Source: Escarpia spicata (taxonomy: Eukaryota > Annelida > Polychaeta > Sabellida > Siboglinidae). From it: a stretch of 64,000 nucleotides of DNA. The translations under genes and the position numbers were made by a program. Below, one piece after another: positions 18,412 to 30,284 of the stretch (position 1 is its first letter; every line of letters begins with the position of its first letter). The notes beneath the pieces were generated by a model. That model had not been told where the DNA came from and ran no database searches. It saw only the letters and a list, made by a program, of their open reading frames with translations. Location: the NCBI GenBank assembly GCA_963995525.1, contig OZ023206.1, positions 41,718,969-41,782,968 of the forward strand, read 5' to 3'.

Positions 18412-20568
18412 ATGAAGGAGACTGCAAATTATGAGACTGGTAAACTTAGCAAACATAGTGATAGGAAGACACCGCCTGTTAGAGGAATGAGGAGAAATCG
18501 GTGCGGTTTCCAACAAGGCCACCCACATTTTGAAGCAATGCATGGCGAATCAACAGAAACACCAGACAGTCATGTATGGATGCCACGACTCGGCATGGCT
18601 GACTTTTCAAGAGTCGTACAAGAAACTTCTGGTGGACTGTTAACGGTACCCGATGCTGACGGCAAGCCTGGCAATAGCAAAATTCTACGACCGCGGCCAT
18701 ACCGATGCCCAGATTTAACAGACAGCTACCTCCAGCCAGACGAAAATCAAGGAGGAACCGAGATGCGTCTGCTAAATATGGAAAAGAGTGCTCAGATGTG
18801 GAATGAATGTTACACTGAGCACGCCTGCAAGACGACGTGCACTTCTCCACAGTTTCAAATATACCATGAACAACAGATTGGTCTCTGTTGGAAGCAATCA
18901 CTCCGATGTACAAATTGTGACTATCATTCGCGCATGTACAAACTGTACACTGAGGTCAGCACTGGACGTAGTGGTCAGCGAGCTGCTACAACTAATGTCG
19001 CACTTCACGTCGGTCTCCAGGATTCGACAATAGGGACCACAAAGATCCGTCACATTCTAGCTGCAATGGACACACCACCACCTAGTCGCACAGGATTACA
19101 GAGAACTGCAAACAAGGTCGCAACTGTCACCGCACAAGCAACCATGGACGACTTACACAGGAGAAGACAGAAAACAAAAGAGATCAACACTCTGCGTGGT
19201 CTGCCAGAAGATGCTCCGATTAACATAAGCGTCGATGTTCGGTACAACTCCACAAATCTCAAAAACACTTACAGCTGTGGTGGGCAGAATGCGTCACAGG
19301 CTTTGGGAACTGCAATCAGTTGGCAAACCGGTGAAAAGGAAATCATAGCTTTCTGGATGGACAGCAAGCTGTGTAAACTAGGAGCTACACTTCGGAACAA
19401 GGGTGTCAATGTCATCTGTCCTGGCCATGCTGGTTGCACGGCCAATGTGCAAGCAACAGATCCGCTGTCCGAGTACAGAATTGGGAAACAAATTGGCGAC
19501 AGTTTAGCACAAGATGACGTTGCAATCAAGTATGTTGCTACAGACGGTGATGCATTAGCATCGCGAGGTGTACAAGATGCAATGCCAGCAGGTATGGAGA
19601 CACAGAGGCAATCCGATACGACGCATCTGTCTCAAACGCAATTTCGTCATATCACGAAAGCATCATTCTCCCCCAGGATGTTTCCAGGAGAAACTGCTGC
19701 AAGGCGAGCAGAAAACAGAAAAATGTTTGCGGAAGATGTGAAAACAAGATGCCAGAAGATCTACACAAGTGTCCACATACTTCACGACAGTGACACGACA
19801 GTTATAACTAGACGTATGCCCGACATCATTCAAGCCACACTCGACTGCTATTCTGGCTCATGCAGAAACTGTCGCAGACATGCAATTGTCTGCCGTGGTG
19901 GTCGCAAGAATTGGTGGAATACTTCACAGCATTTGAAGGCCTGCGGCCTCACGCGACTAAATATGACAGACAGTGATCGAGCAACACTTCAAGGACTGAT
20001 TGAAATGCGTCTTGGCAATGCCGCACTTCAAATGACACGACGCAGACTAACAACAAATCCAAATGAATCTGCAAACAGAGCTTTTTCCGCATCGTTACCT
20101 AAGAATGTTAAATTCAGTCGAAATGCACTGGGACGTGTGTCTTCAGTCATCGATCGTCTAAACTACGGTGCTGGAGATTCAATGCTACGAAAATTGGAAA
20201 ATGTACAGTGTCCCATTACAAAGGGTGGAAGAGTTGCTCACGCTGTTAAACGGATCCAGCAAGATGTAGTTTACCAACGACAATATGCCAGACGGCCATC
20301 GGTGCGCCTACACAGACGAGCCACCAAGTCAAAGAGGATGAGAGACTACATTAGGGCGAAACGACAGAGATGCCAAGCCGACATCTACAGAAAGAGTCAA
20401 CTTGATCCCAAACCAGCAAGTCATACAGTAACAACAGTAGCAGTGACAGCAACGGCAGTTACACCAGTGAGAAGGAGGCGCCGACAGCCACCGGGAAATC
20501 GTACTGATCACCCATATTCGTTAAGGTCACGAAAATCGGCCGATCACTCTTACGCAAGCAGAGAGTAG
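18412..20568 (+). CDS. Mutator-like transposase, u5
   Basis: Intact 718-residue copy with one private change, C to T at 19415, giving Thr335 to Ile just before the CPGHAGCTAN motif. This sits next to a likely metal-binding loop, so the copy may be impaired; that is inference. Confidence 0.82.
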   Translation: MKETANYETGKLSKHSDRKTPPVRGMRRNRCGFQQGHPHFEAMHGESTETPDSHVWMPRLGMADFSRVVQETSGGLLTVPDADGKPGNSKILRPRPYRCPDLTDSYLQPDENQGGTEMRLLNMEKSAQMWNECYTEHACKTTCTSPQFQIYHEQQIGLCWKQSLRCTNCDYHSRMYKLYTEVSTGRSGQRAATTNVALHVGLQDSTIGTTKIRHILAAMDTPPPSRTGLQRTANKVATVTAQATMDDLHRRRQKTKEINTLRGLPEDAPINISVDVRYNSTNLKNTYSCGGQNASQALGTAISWQTGEKEIIAFWMDSKLCKLGATLRNKGVNVICPGHAGCTANVQATDPLSEYRIGKQIGDSLAQDDVAIKYVATDGDALASRGVQDAMPAGMETQRQSDTTHLSQTQFRHITKASFSPRMFPGETAARRAENRKMFAEDVKTRCQKIYTSVHILHDSDTTVITRRMPDIIQATLDCYSGSCRNCRRHAIVCRGGRKNWWNTSQHLKACGLTRLNMTDSDRATLQGLIEMRLGNAALQMTRRRLTTNPNESANRAFSASLPKNVKFSRNALGRVSSVIDRLNYGAGDSMLRKLENVQCPITKGGRVAHAVKRIQQDVVYQRQYARRPSVRLHRRATKSKRMRDYIRAKRQRCQADIYRKSQLDPKPASHTVTTVAVTATAVTPVRRRRRQPPGNRTDHPYSLRSRKSADHSYASRE

Positions 20569-20878
20569 ACAGACACACAGACACGCATACACATGAGCAC
20601 AATGTGCATACACAACATTATAACAATACGACATTCTGTATTTCTGCAGCGTCTACTTGGGCTGCAAACTGACCATCATCCATGCAAACACAATGTGAAG
20701 ACCTAGACCATCCGACACACACGACACCATCTGCCTGCCGACATTCATGCAAACACAATCAGACTACGAGCACCACGAACGTCTTGAGTACCACGATCAA
20801 TCGACACGCATGCAATGCTACATCAGTGACAGCAGGGGCTGACTGATGTCGACATATATCAGTGACCAGTTGTAACGA

Positions 20879-21328
20879 TCACACATCGGAAAAGTTCATC
20901 GTACACGAACTCCCGACAAAATGTAAGTGCTCACCACTTTTTAATGGATTTAATTTTAAATCTAACATGCATGCAGGGTAAATGCCATGACCACGACATT
21001 CGCCTGATTTCACGCAAGAAATCCTTTCATTGTTGACACCGTGTGGTTCCAGGCTGACATGTGTGGCTGTCACACAGAGACTATTGTGGCAGAGATGTGA
21101 AGCATCCAGATTCGCTCTTATAAATGTTCTCCTGTGGTGCAGCATATAGCTTAACCGGTGTGCCGTTATGGTACGTCTATTGCCACATCTAAACTTGCAG
21201 CTAACTGCTCCGTATTTCACCCCTGTGCCTTTTGTGCAGCCTGTCCACAATATACATTGATTGTTTGTTGAAATAGACACATTTTCATTAATTTTGTCTG
21301 CATATTTTTCGTAAAACCTGTCGTCCAT
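20879..21328 (-). CDS. I-PpoI-like endonuclease, u5
   Basis: Same 149-residue protein. The 3' spacer beyond its stop has both the G variant (20781) and the extra C (20809). Confidence 0.85.
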   Translation of the reverse strand: MDDRFYEKYADKINENVSISTNNQCILWTGCTKGTGVKYGAVSCKFRCGNRRTITAHRLSYMLHHRRTFIRANLDASHLCHNSLCVTATHVSLEPHGVNNERISCVKSGECRGHGIYPACMLDLKLNPLKSGEHLHFVGSSCTMNFSDV

Positions 21329-21371
21329 GATGCCTCACTGTGTAGCGTGTTTCCGTTGCTAGGGACTTTAA

Positions 21372-21830
21372 TTGGGGTCAGCACACTGTCAGTTTTCCCA
21401 TTGGCGACCATGTTAACGTTTTGTGTGATTATAAGAAAACGTGACCTATAAAGTTTCTTAAACTTCTCACCTGCTGTTATTATCATCTCATTGACATGCT
21501 GGTCGAGTTTAGTCAAAATCTCATATCTCTAGCTCTTGCAAAATGCCTGTATGTATGACACCCGTCAATATTTACAACTGGATGCAGGCAGTAATCCGGC
21601 TACAGTGTCAACTAGCCAAATTGCTGCCAGATACCCTTCCGCTTAGTAAAATCAGCTAAAAAGACACCATTTCACTGTCAACAGCTTCAACAATCACATC
21701 TAGAAATCTGACTACTCAAGTGCACTTATGTCAGAGCAAGTGAATATTAGAAAAAGTCATTTCTCAAAAATATACTGCACTTTGTTTCGTCTGTAATCAA
21801 GCAGGAAGTCCAACAGTGTGCTGACCCCAA
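21372..21830. mobile_element. MITE-like element, u5
   Basis: 459 bp, both 18-bp inverted repeats intact. It is flanked on either side by short units (u4, u6), which shows that occupied and empty units are interspersed. Confidence 0.88.
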
Positions 21831-22676
21831 ATAGGTTTGGCAATTTTTGAGAAAAAAATTGAAATTACTATATTTTTGAGGCACTCCTATCTCAAACACT
21901 GTGCAATATTTTTTTTTTTAATTCATCCACATGTTTTTTTTCTATACACATTTCAAAAGCGCCACCCTACTTGACCGGGCACCATATGAGTAAGCATTTT
22001 ACTGTTGGACATATTCTAATCTGGCATAACTCTACACTGTACACACTTTCTCATCCGGCATATATGAAGACCTAACCCTATTTTCCAGAAAGCCCAGTAT
22101 GTTTTCTGTAAACATATCACATACAGGCAGTTGTTATGTTGCATTTATATTTATATTGATTTTTTTACTTTTTCCCTATTAGACAACTATAATTATACAT
22201 GATATATGACCTTAAAGTGTGGATTCTTCAAAGGCCAGACGTCTTAATGAGTTCAATTGCACAGTATTACACAACCCAATTAGTAGACATTCAATACACT
22301 GTGGCACTTGCCTGATTGAGTACTGATCAAGTCAGGTGACTGTATGTCCTGGCAGCCTGGGCCTAGGAGCTGAATGCCAGTAGTCACTCTGCCAAGATGT
22401 CATTAGGGTTGCTCCCAACCTCTTCACATGTGTTTAATTAGCTGAAGTAAACAAAAAAAGATTGTTTAATCACCCTTCTGCAATATCATTGGTCCATTTA
22501 TGATATAGATTTCCAAATGGAGGCTTCACTAATGTGATTCTCTCCCCACCCCCCTTATCACACCCAAGTTCTGTCACTGTGATTTGGACTTTCAGACTCA
22601 TTAGAAGTCTGTGATTTCAAATAACGGTTTGTCCCTTTCAACTGTGATTCTGCCGGGATTATTCTGCATTATTACA

Positions 22677-24833
22677 ATGAAGGAGACTGCAAATTATGAG
22701 ACTGGTAAACTTAGCAAACATAGTGATAGGAAGACACCGCCTGTTAGAGGAATGAGGAGAAATCGGTGCGGTTTCCAACAAGGCCACCCACATTTTGAAG
22801 CAATGCATGGCGAATCAACAGAAACACCAGACAGTCATGTATGGATGCCACGACTCGGCATGGCTGACTTTTCAAGAGTCGTACAAGAAACTTCTGGTGG
22901 ACTGTTAACGGTACCCGATGCTGACGGCAAGCCTGGCAATAGCAAAATTCTACGACCGCGGCCATACCGATGCCCAGATTTAACAGACAGCTACCTCCAG
23001 CCAGACGAAAATCAAGGAGGAACCGAGATGCGTCTGCTAAATATGGAAAAGAGTGCTCAGATGTGGAATGAATGTTACACTGAGCACGCCTGCAAGACGA
23101 CGTGCACTTCTCCACAGTTTCAAATATACCATGAACAACAGATTGGTCTCTGTTGGAAGCAATCACTCCGATGTACAAATTGTGACTATCATTCGCGCAT
23201 GTACAAACTGTACACTGAGGTCAGCACTGGACGTAGTGGTCAGCGAGCTGCTACAACTAATGTCGCACTTCACGTCGGTCTCCAGGATTCGACAATAGGG
23301 ACCACAAAGATCCGTCACATTCTAGCTGCAATGGACACACCACCACCTAGTCGCACAGGATTACAGAGAACTGCAAACAAGGTCGCAACTGTCACCGCAC
23401 AAGCAACCATGGACGACTTACACAGGAGAAGACAGAAAACAAAAGAGATCAACACTCTGCGTGGTCTGCCAGAAGATGCTCCGATTAACATAAGCGTCGA
23501 TGTTCGGTACAACTCCACAAATCTCAAAAACACTTACAGCTGTGGTGGGCAGAATGCGTCACAGGCTTTGGGAACTGCAATCAGTTGGCAAACCGGTGAA
23601 AAGGAAATCATAGCTTTCTGGATGGACAGCAAGCTGTGTAAACTAGGAGCTACACTTCGGAACAAGGGTGTCAATGTCACCTGTCCTGGCCATGCTGGTT
23701 GCACGGCCAATGTGCAAGCAACAGATCCGCTGTCCGAGTACAGAATTGGGAAACAAATTGGCGACAGTTTAGCACAAGATGACGTTGCAATCAAGTATGT
23801 TGCTACAGACGGTGATGCATTAGCATCGCGAGGTGTACAAGATGCAATGCCAGCAGGTATGGAGACACAGAGGCAATCCGATACGACGCATCTGTCTCAA
23901 ACGCAATTTCGTCATATCACGAAAGCATCATTCTCCCCCAGGATGTTTCCAGGAGAAACTGCTGCAAGGCGAGCAGAAAACAGAAAAATGTTTGCGGAAG
24001 ATGTGAAAACAAGATGCCAGAAGATCTACACAAGTGTCCACATACTTCACGACAGTGACACGACAGTTATAACTAGACGTATGCCCGACATCATTCAAGC
24101 CACACTCGACTGCTATTCTGGCTCATGCAGAAACTGTCGCAGACATGCAATTGTCTGCCGTGGTGGTCGCAAGAATTGGTGGAATACTTCACAGCATTTG
24201 AAGGCCTGCGGCCTCACGCGACTAAATATGACAGACAGTGATCGAGCAACACTTCAAGGACTGATTGAAATGCGTCTTGGCAATGCCGCACTTCAAATGA
24301 CACGACGCAGACTAACAACAAATCCAAATGAATCTGCAAACAGAGCTTTTTCCGCATCGTTACCTAAGAATGTTAAATTCAGTCGAAATGCACTGGGACG
24401 TGTGTCTTCAGTCATCGATCGTCTAAACTACGGTGCTGGAGATTCAATGCTACGAAAATTGGAAAATGTACAGTGTCCCATTACAAAGGGTGGAAGAGTT
24501 GCTCACGCTGTTAAACGGATCCAGCAAGATGTAGTTTACCAACGACAATATGCCAGACGGCCATCGGTGCGCCTACACAGACGAGCCACCAAGTCAAAGA
24601 GGATGAGAGACTACATTAGGGCGAAACGACAGAGATGCCAAGCCGACATCTACAGAAAGAGTCAACTTGATCCCAAACCAGCAAGTCATACAGTAACAAC
24701 AGTAGCAGTGACAGCAACGGCAGTTACACCAGTGAGAAGGAGGCGCCGACAGCCACCGGGAAATCGTACTGATCACCCATATTCGTTAAGGTCACGAAAA
24801 TCGGCCGATCACTCTTACGCAAGCAGAGAGTAG
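22677..24833 (+). CDS. Mutator-like transposase, u6
   Basis: Intact 718-residue consensus copy. Its upstream spacer has a private G to A change (TGCAATATCATTGG near 22485). Confidence 0.82.
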   Translation: MKETANYETGKLSKHSDRKTPPVRGMRRNRCGFQQGHPHFEAMHGESTETPDSHVWMPRLGMADFSRVVQETSGGLLTVPDADGKPGNSKILRPRPYRCPDLTDSYLQPDENQGGTEMRLLNMEKSAQMWNECYTEHACKTTCTSPQFQIYHEQQIGLCWKQSLRCTNCDYHSRMYKLYTEVSTGRSGQRAATTNVALHVGLQDSTIGTTKIRHILAAMDTPPPSRTGLQRTANKVATVTAQATMDDLHRRRQKTKEINTLRGLPEDAPINISVDVRYNSTNLKNTYSCGGQNASQALGTAISWQTGEKEIIAFWMDSKLCKLGATLRNKGVNVTCPGHAGCTANVQATDPLSEYRIGKQIGDSLAQDDVAIKYVATDGDALASRGVQDAMPAGMETQRQSDTTHLSQTQFRHITKASFSPRMFPGETAARRAENRKMFAEDVKTRCQKIYTSVHILHDSDTTVITRRMPDIIQATLDCYSGSCRNCRRHAIVCRGGRKNWWNTSQHLKACGLTRLNMTDSDRATLQGLIEMRLGNAALQMTRRRLTTNPNESANRAFSASLPKNVKFSRNALGRVSSVIDRLNYGAGDSMLRKLENVQCPITKGGRVAHAVKRIQQDVVYQRQYARRPSVRLHRRATKSKRMRDYIRAKRQRCQADIYRKSQLDPKPASHTVTTVAVTATAVTPVRRRRRQPPGNRTDHPYSLRSRKSADHSYASRE

Positions 24834-25142
24834 ACAGACACACAGACACGCATACACATGAGCACAATGTGCATACACAACATTATAACAATACGACATT
24901 CTGTATTTCTGCAGCGTCTACTTGGGCTGCAAACTGACCATCATCCATGCAAACACAATGTGAAGACCTAGACCATCCGACACACACGACACCATCTGCC
25001 TGCCGACATTCATGCAAACACAATCAGACTACGAGCACCACGAACATCTTGAGTACCACGATCAATCGACACGATGCAATGCTACATCAGTGACAGCAGG
25101 GGCTGACTGATGTCGACATATATCAGTGACCAGTTGTAACGA

Positions 25143-25592
25143 TCACACATCGGAAAAGTTCATCGTACACGAACTCCCGACAAAATGTAAGTGCTCACCA
25201 CTTTTTAATGGATTTAATTTTAAATCTAACATGCATGCAGGGTAAATGCCATGACCACGACATTCGCCTGATTTCACGCAAGAAATCCTTTCATTGTTGA
25301 CACCGTGTGGTTCCAGGCTGACATGTGTGGCTGTCACACAGAGACTATTGTGGCAGAGATGTGAAGCATCCAGATTCGCTCTTATAAATGTTCTCCTGTG
25401 GTGCAGCATATAGCTTAACCGGTGTGCCGTTATGGTACGTCTATTGCCACATCTAAACTTGCAGCTAACTGCTCCGTATTTCACCCCTGTGCCTTTTGTG
25501 CAGCCTGTCCACAATATACATTGATTGTTTGTTGAAATAGACACATTTTCATTAATTTTGTCTGCATATTTTTCGTAAAACCTGTCGTCCAT
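25143..25592 (-). CDS. I-PpoI-like endonuclease, u6
   Basis: Same 149-residue protein; no small transposon upstream (type C junction). Confidence 0.85.
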   Translation of the reverse strand: MDDRFYEKYADKINENVSISTNNQCILWTGCTKGTGVKYGAVSCKFRCGNRRTITAHRLSYMLHHRRTFIRANLDASHLCHNSLCVTATHVSLEPHGVNNERISCVKSGECRGHGIYPACMLDLKLNPLKSGEHLHFVGSSCTMNFSDV

Positions 25593-25628
25593 GATGCCTC
25601 ACTGTGTAGCGTGTTTCCGTTGCTAGGG

Positions 25629-25643
25629 ACTTTAATTGGTTTG
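25629..25643. other. Empty small-transposon site, type C (u6)
   Basis: Reads ACTTTAATTGGTTTGG, one base shorter than types A and B. This explains the 3804-bp rather than 3805-bp unit length. Confidence 0.75.
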
Positions 25644-26480
25644 GCAATTTTTGAGAAAAAAATTGAAATTACTATATTTTTGAGGCACTCCTATCTCAAA
25701 CACTGTGCAATATTTTTTTTTTTAATTCATCCACATGTTTTTTTTCTATACACATTTCAAAAGCGCCACCCTACTTGACCGGGCACCATATGAGTAAGCA
25801 TTTTACTGTTGGACATATTCTAATCTGGCATAACTCTACACTGTACACACTTTCTCATCCGGCATATATGAAGACCTAACCCTATTTTCCAGAAAGCCCA
25901 GTATGTTTTCTGTAAACATATCACATACAGGCAGTTGTTATGTTGCATTTATATTTATATTGATTTTTTTACTTTTTCCCTATTAGACAACTATAATTAT
26001 ACATGATATATGACCTTAAAGTGTGGATTCTTCAAAGGCCAGACGTCTTAATGAGTTCAATTGCACAGTATTACACAACCCAATTAGTAGACATTCAATA
26101 CACTGTGGCACTTGCCTGATTGAGTACTGATCAAGTCAGGTGACTGTATGTCCTGGCAGCCTGGGCCTAGGAGCTGAATGCCAGTAGTCACTCTGCCAAG
26201 ATGTCATTAGGGTTGCTCCCAACCTCTTCACATGTGTTTAATTAGCTGAAGTAAACAAAAAAAGATTGTTTAATCACCCTTCTGCAATGTCATTGGTCCA
26301 TTTATGATATAGATTTCCAAATGGAGGCTTCACTAATGTGATTCTCTCCCCACCCCCCTTATCACACCCAAGTTCTGTCACTGTGATTTGGACTTTCAGA
26401 CTCATTAGAAGTCTGTGATTTCAAATAACGGTTTGTCCCTTTCAACTGTGATTCTGCCGGGATTATTCTGCATTATTACA

Positions 26481-28637
26481 ATGAAGGAGACTGCAAATTA
26501 TGAGACTGGTAAACTTAGCAAACATAGTGATAGGAAGACACCGCCTGTTAGAGGAATGAGGAGAAATCGGTGCGGTTTCCAACAAGGCCACCCACATTTT
26601 GAAGCAATGCATGGCGAATCAACAGAAACACCAGACAGTCATGTATGGATGCCACGACTCGGCATGGCTGACTTTTCAAGAGTCGTACAAGAAACTTCTG
26701 GTGGACTGTTAACGGTACCCGATGCTGACGGCAAGCCTGGCAATAGCAAAATTCTACGACCGCGGCCATACCGATGCCCAGATTTAACAGACAGCTACCT
26801 CCAGCCAGACGAAAATCAAGGAGGAACCGAGATGCGTCTGCTAAATATGGAAAAGAGTGCTCAGATGTGGAATGAATGTTACACTGAGCACGCCTGCAAG
26901 ACGACGTGCACTTCTCCACAGTTTCAAATATACCATGAACAACAGATTGGTCTCTGTTGGAAGCAATCACTCCGATGTACAAATTGTGACTATCATTCGC
27001 GCATGTACAAACTGTACACTGAGGTCAGCACTGGACGTAGTGGTCAGCGAGCTGCTACAACTAATGTCGCACTTCACGTCGGTCTCCAGGATTCGACAAT
27101 AGGGACCACAAAGATCCGTCACATTCTAGCTGCAATGGACACACCACCACCTAGTCGCACAGGATTACAGAGAACTGCAAACAAGGTCGCAACTGTCACC
27201 GCACAAGCAACCATGGATGACTTACACAGGAGAAGACAGAAAACAAAAGAGATCAACACTCTGCGTGGTCTGCCAGAAGATGCTCCGATTAACATAAGCG
27301 TCGATGTTCGGTACAACTCCACAAATCTCAAAAACACTTACAGCTGTGGTGGGCAGAATGCGTCACAGGCTTTGGGAACTGCAATCAGTTGGCAAACCGG
27401 TGAAAAGGAAATCATAGCTTTCTGGATGGACAGCAAGCTGTGTAAACTAGGAGCTACACTTCGGAACAAGGGTGTCAATGTCACCTGTCCTGGCCATGCT
27501 GGTTGCACGGCCAATGTGCAAGCAACAGATCCGCTGTCCGAGTACAGAATTGGGAAACAAATTGGCGACAGTTTAGCACAAGATGACGTTGCAATCAAGT
27601 ATGTTGCTACAGACGGTGATGCATTAGCATCGCGAGGTGTACAAGATGCAATGCCAGCAGGTATGGAGACACAGAGGCAATCCGATACGACGCATCTGTC
27701 TCAAACGCAATTTCGTCATATCACGAAAGCATCATTCTCCCCCAGGATGTTTCCAGGAGAAACTGCTGCAAGGCGAGCAGAAAACAGAAAAATGTTTGCG
27801 GAAGATGTGAAAACAAGATGCCAGAAGATCTACACAAGTGTCCACATACTTCACGACAGTGACACGACAGTTATAACTAGACGTATGCCCGACATCATTC
27901 AAGCCACACTCGACTGCTATTCTGGCTCATGCAGAAACTGTCGCAGACATGCAATTGTCTGCCGTGGTGGTCGCAAGAATTGGTGGAATACTTCACAGCA
28001 TTTGAAGGCCTGCGGCCTCACGCGACTAAATATGACAGACAGTGATCGAGCAACACTTCAAGGACTGATTGAAATGCGTCTTGGCAATGCCGCACTTCAA
28101 ATGACACGACGCAGACTAACAACAAATCCAAATGAATCTGCAAACAGAGCTTTTTCCGCATCGTTACCTAAGAATGTTAAATTCAGTCGAAATGCACTGG
28201 GACGTGTGTCTTCAGTCATCGATCGTCTAAACTACGGTGCTGGAGATTCAATGCTACGAAAATTGGAAAATGTACAGTGTCCCATTACAAAGGGTGGAAG
28301 AGTTGCTCACGCTGTTAAACGGATCCAGCAAGATGTAGTTTACCAACGACAATATGCCAGACGGCCATCGGTGCGCCTACACAGACGAGCCACCAAGTCA
28401 AAGAGGATGAGAGACTACATTAGGGCGAAACGACAGAGATGCCAAGCCGACATCTACAGAAAGAGTCAACTTGATCCCAAACCAGCAAGTCATACAGTAA
28501 CAACAGTAGCAGTGACAGCAACGGCAGTTACACCAGTGAGAAGGAGGCGCCGACAGCCACCGGGAAATCGTACTGATCACCCATATTCGTTAAGGTCACG
28601 AAAATCGGCCGATCACTCTTACGCAAGCAGAGAGTAG
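26481..28637 (+). CDS. Mutator-like transposase, u7
   Basis: Intact 718-residue consensus protein with one private silent change (GAC to GAT, 27218). Confidence 0.82.
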   Translation: MKETANYETGKLSKHSDRKTPPVRGMRRNRCGFQQGHPHFEAMHGESTETPDSHVWMPRLGMADFSRVVQETSGGLLTVPDADGKPGNSKILRPRPYRCPDLTDSYLQPDENQGGTEMRLLNMEKSAQMWNECYTEHACKTTCTSPQFQIYHEQQIGLCWKQSLRCTNCDYHSRMYKLYTEVSTGRSGQRAATTNVALHVGLQDSTIGTTKIRHILAAMDTPPPSRTGLQRTANKVATVTAQATMDDLHRRRQKTKEINTLRGLPEDAPINISVDVRYNSTNLKNTYSCGGQNASQALGTAISWQTGEKEIIAFWMDSKLCKLGATLRNKGVNVTCPGHAGCTANVQATDPLSEYRIGKQIGDSLAQDDVAIKYVATDGDALASRGVQDAMPAGMETQRQSDTTHLSQTQFRHITKASFSPRMFPGETAARRAENRKMFAEDVKTRCQKIYTSVHILHDSDTTVITRRMPDIIQATLDCYSGSCRNCRRHAIVCRGGRKNWWNTSQHLKACGLTRLNMTDSDRATLQGLIEMRLGNAALQMTRRRLTTNPNESANRAFSASLPKNVKFSRNALGRVSSVIDRLNYGAGDSMLRKLENVQCPITKGGRVAHAVKRIQQDVVYQRQYARRPSVRLHRRATKSKRMRDYIRAKRQRCQADIYRKSQLDPKPASHTVTTVAVTATAVTPVRRRRRQPPGNRTDHPYSLRSRKSADHSYASRE

Positions 28638-28946
28638 ACAGACACACAGACACGCATACACATGAGCACAATGTGCATACACAACATTATAACAATACGA
28701 CATTCTGTATTTCTGCAGCGTCTACTTGGGCTGCAAACTGACCATCATCCATGCAAACACAATGTGAAGACCTAGACCATCCGACACACACGACACCATC
28801 TGCCTGCCGACATTCATGCAAACACAATCAGACTACGAGCACCACGAACATCTTGAGTACCACGATCAATCGACACGATGCAATGCTACATCAGTGACAG
28901 CAGGGGCTGACTGATGTCGACATATATCAGTGACCAGTTGTAACGA

Positions 28947-29396
28947 TCACACATCGGAAAAGTTCATCGTACACGAACTCCCGACAAAATGTAAGTGCTC
29001 ACCACTTTTTAATGGATTTAATTTTAAATCTAACATGCATGCAGGGTAAATGCCATGACCACGACATTCGCCTGATTTCACGCAAGAAATCCTTTCATTG
29101 TTGACACCGTGTGGTTCCAGGCTGACATGTGTGGCTGTCACACAGAGACTATTGTGGCAGAGATGTGAAGCATCCAGATTCGCTCTTATAAATGTTCTCC
29201 TGTGGTGCAGCATATAGCTTAACCGGTGTGCCGTTATGGTACGTCTATTGCCACATCTAAACTTGCAGCTAACTGCTCCGTATTTCACCCCTGTGCCTTT
29301 TGTGCAGCCTGTCCACAATATACATTGATTGTTTGTTGAAATAGACACATTTTCATTAATTTTGTCTGCATATTTTTCGTAAAACCTGTCGTCCAT
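28947..29396 (-). CDS. I-PpoI-like endonuclease, u7
   Basis: Same 149-residue protein; type C empty site upstream, as in the neighbouring u6. Confidence 0.85.
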   Translation of the reverse strand: MDDRFYEKYADKINENVSISTNNQCILWTGCTKGTGVKYGAVSCKFRCGNRRTITAHRLSYMLHHRRTFIRANLDASHLCHNSLCVTATHVSLEPHGVNNERISCVKSGECRGHGIYPACMLDLKLNPLKSGEHLHFVGSSCTMNFSDV

Positions 29397-29432
29397 GATG
29401 CCTCACTGTGTAGCGTGTTTCCGTTGCTAGGG

Positions 29433-29447
29433 ACTTTAATTGGTTTG
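29433..29447. other. Empty small-transposon site, type C (u7)
   Basis: ACTTTAATTGG junction shared with u6. The pair probably arose by local duplication of one unit. Confidence 0.75.
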
Positions 29448-30284
29448 GCAATTTTTGAGAAAAAAATTGAAATTACTATATTTTTGAGGCACTCCTATCT
29501 CAAACACTGTGCAATATTTTTTTTTTTAATTCATCCACATGTTTTTTTTCTATACACATTTCAAAAGCGCCACCCTACTTGACCGGGCACCATATGAGTA
29601 AGCATTTTACTGTTGGACATATTCTAATCTGGCATAACTCTACACTGTACACACTTTCTCATCCGGCATATATGAAGACCTAACCCTATTTTCCAGAAAG
29701 CCCAGTATGTTTTCTGTAAACATATCACATACAGGCAGTTGTTATGTTGCATTTATATTTATATTGATTTTTTTACTTTTTCCCTATTAGACAACTATAA
29801 TTATACATGATATATGACCTTAAAGTGTGGATTCTTCAAAGGCCAGACGTCTTAATGAGTTCAATTGCACAGTATTACACAACCCAATTAGTAGACATTC
29901 AATACACTGTGGCACTTGCCTGATTGAGTACTGATCAAGTCAGGTGACTGTATGTCCTGGCAGCCTGGGCCTAGGAGCTGAATGCCAGTAGTCACTCTGC
30001 CAAGATGTCATTAGGGTTGCTCCCAACCTCTTCACATGTGTTTAATTAGCTGAAGTAAACAAAAAAAGATTGTTTAATCACCCTTCTGCAATGTCATTGG
30101 TCCATTTATGATATAGATTTCCAAATGGAGGCTTCACTAATGTGATTCTCTCCCCACCCCCCTTATCACACCCAAGTTCTGTCACTGTGATTTGGACTTT
30201 CAGACTCATTAGAAGTCTGTGATTTCAAATAACGGTTTGTCCCTTTCAACTGTGATTCTGCCGGGATTATTCTGCATTATTACA

